A DNA stretch of 49,530 bases from positions 4,159 through 53,688 of the forward strand of contig JASCIV010000074.1 in the NCBI GenBank assembly GCA_030374735.1, read 5' to 3'. The stretch's first letter is position 1. Each line of letters starts with the position of its first letter. The notes under the pieces were generated by a model that saw only the letters and a program-made list of their open reading frames with translations, was not told the DNA's origin and searched no databases. Both the position numbers and the translations under genes were made by a program. The DNA comes from Gracilaria caudata (taxonomy: Eukaryota; Rhodophyta; Florideophyceae; Gracilariales; Gracilariaceae). Of the stretch, positions 49,496-49,530 are shown piece after piece.

Positions 49496-49530
49496 AAGTG
49501 CGGCGGCCTGCGGCCGCCAAGGGCGGCCGC
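49496..49530. repeat. CGGCCGC-rich palindromic end, cut by the window edge
   Basis: The last 35 bases contain nested GGCGGCC/GGCCGCC palindromes and a GCGGCCGC at 49510-49517. This mirrors the GCGGCC-TTC-GGCCGC motif at 48465-48481, so both may mark parts of one repeat element whose right end is outside the window. Confidence 0.55.

Overview
The window reads as nuclear DNA of a red alga (Rhodophyta), most likely a small unicellular species. The clearest marker is a nuclear-type phycobilisome linker gene (8217-9044, minus) that carries a chloroplast transit peptide. The rest is plainly eukaryotic: SUMO E1 subunit UBA2, RPL11, TFIIF-alpha, an MGRN1-type RING E3, a CW-finger protein and two intronless tRNAs. 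Genes lie on both strands with no operons. Most are single-exon. The introns I could resolve are short (56-131 nt, GT...AG). I cannot name the species.

Layout. 0.4-9 kb: UBA2, lysyl-tRNA synthetase, a membrane-anchored FkbM-like protein, a spliced small membrane protein and the phycobilisome linker. 9.3-17.2 kb: tRNA-Pro(UGG), a DAO-type FAD oxidoreductase, a secreted protein with the histidine-brace layout of a lytic polysaccharide monooxygenase (LPMO; its signal peptide lies on a separate exon), pyrroline-5-carboxylate reductase, tRNA-Thr(CGU) and amidophosphoribosyltransferase. 17.3-23.6 kb: an MGRN1/LOG2-like E3, a YebC/TACO1 protein, a probable multi-exon gene of unknown function and a nuclear-looking LRR protein. 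25.6-27 kb: a broken gene of the FEA1 periplasmic iron-assimilation family. 27.3-33 kb: a PhyH-type dioxygenase, a four-exon ABHD13-like hydrolase and 6-phosphogluconate dehydrogenase. 33.6-42.3 kb: a MORC-like CW protein with a decayed ATPase site, TFIIF-alpha, RPL11 and a PPR-like/EngB GTPase fusion. 44-46.4 kb: a Nudix-like/aminoglycoside-phosphotransferase-like fusion and a hidden four-exon C2H2 zinc-finger gene containing a 17-nt micro-exon. 46.4-49.5 kb: AT-rich gene-poor DNA leading into a foldback repeat that runs off the window end.

The genes do not form one pathway; the content is mainly housekeeping: SUMO and ubiquitin tagging, translation, purine and proline synthesis, the pentose phosphate pathway, light harvesting and Pol II transcription. 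The least ordinary items are the LPMO-like protein with its extra wall-type domain, the FEA1-like pseudogene, the micro-exon zinc-finger gene, the PPR-like/EngB fusion and the terminal foldback element. All identifications come from reading motifs; no database search was run.
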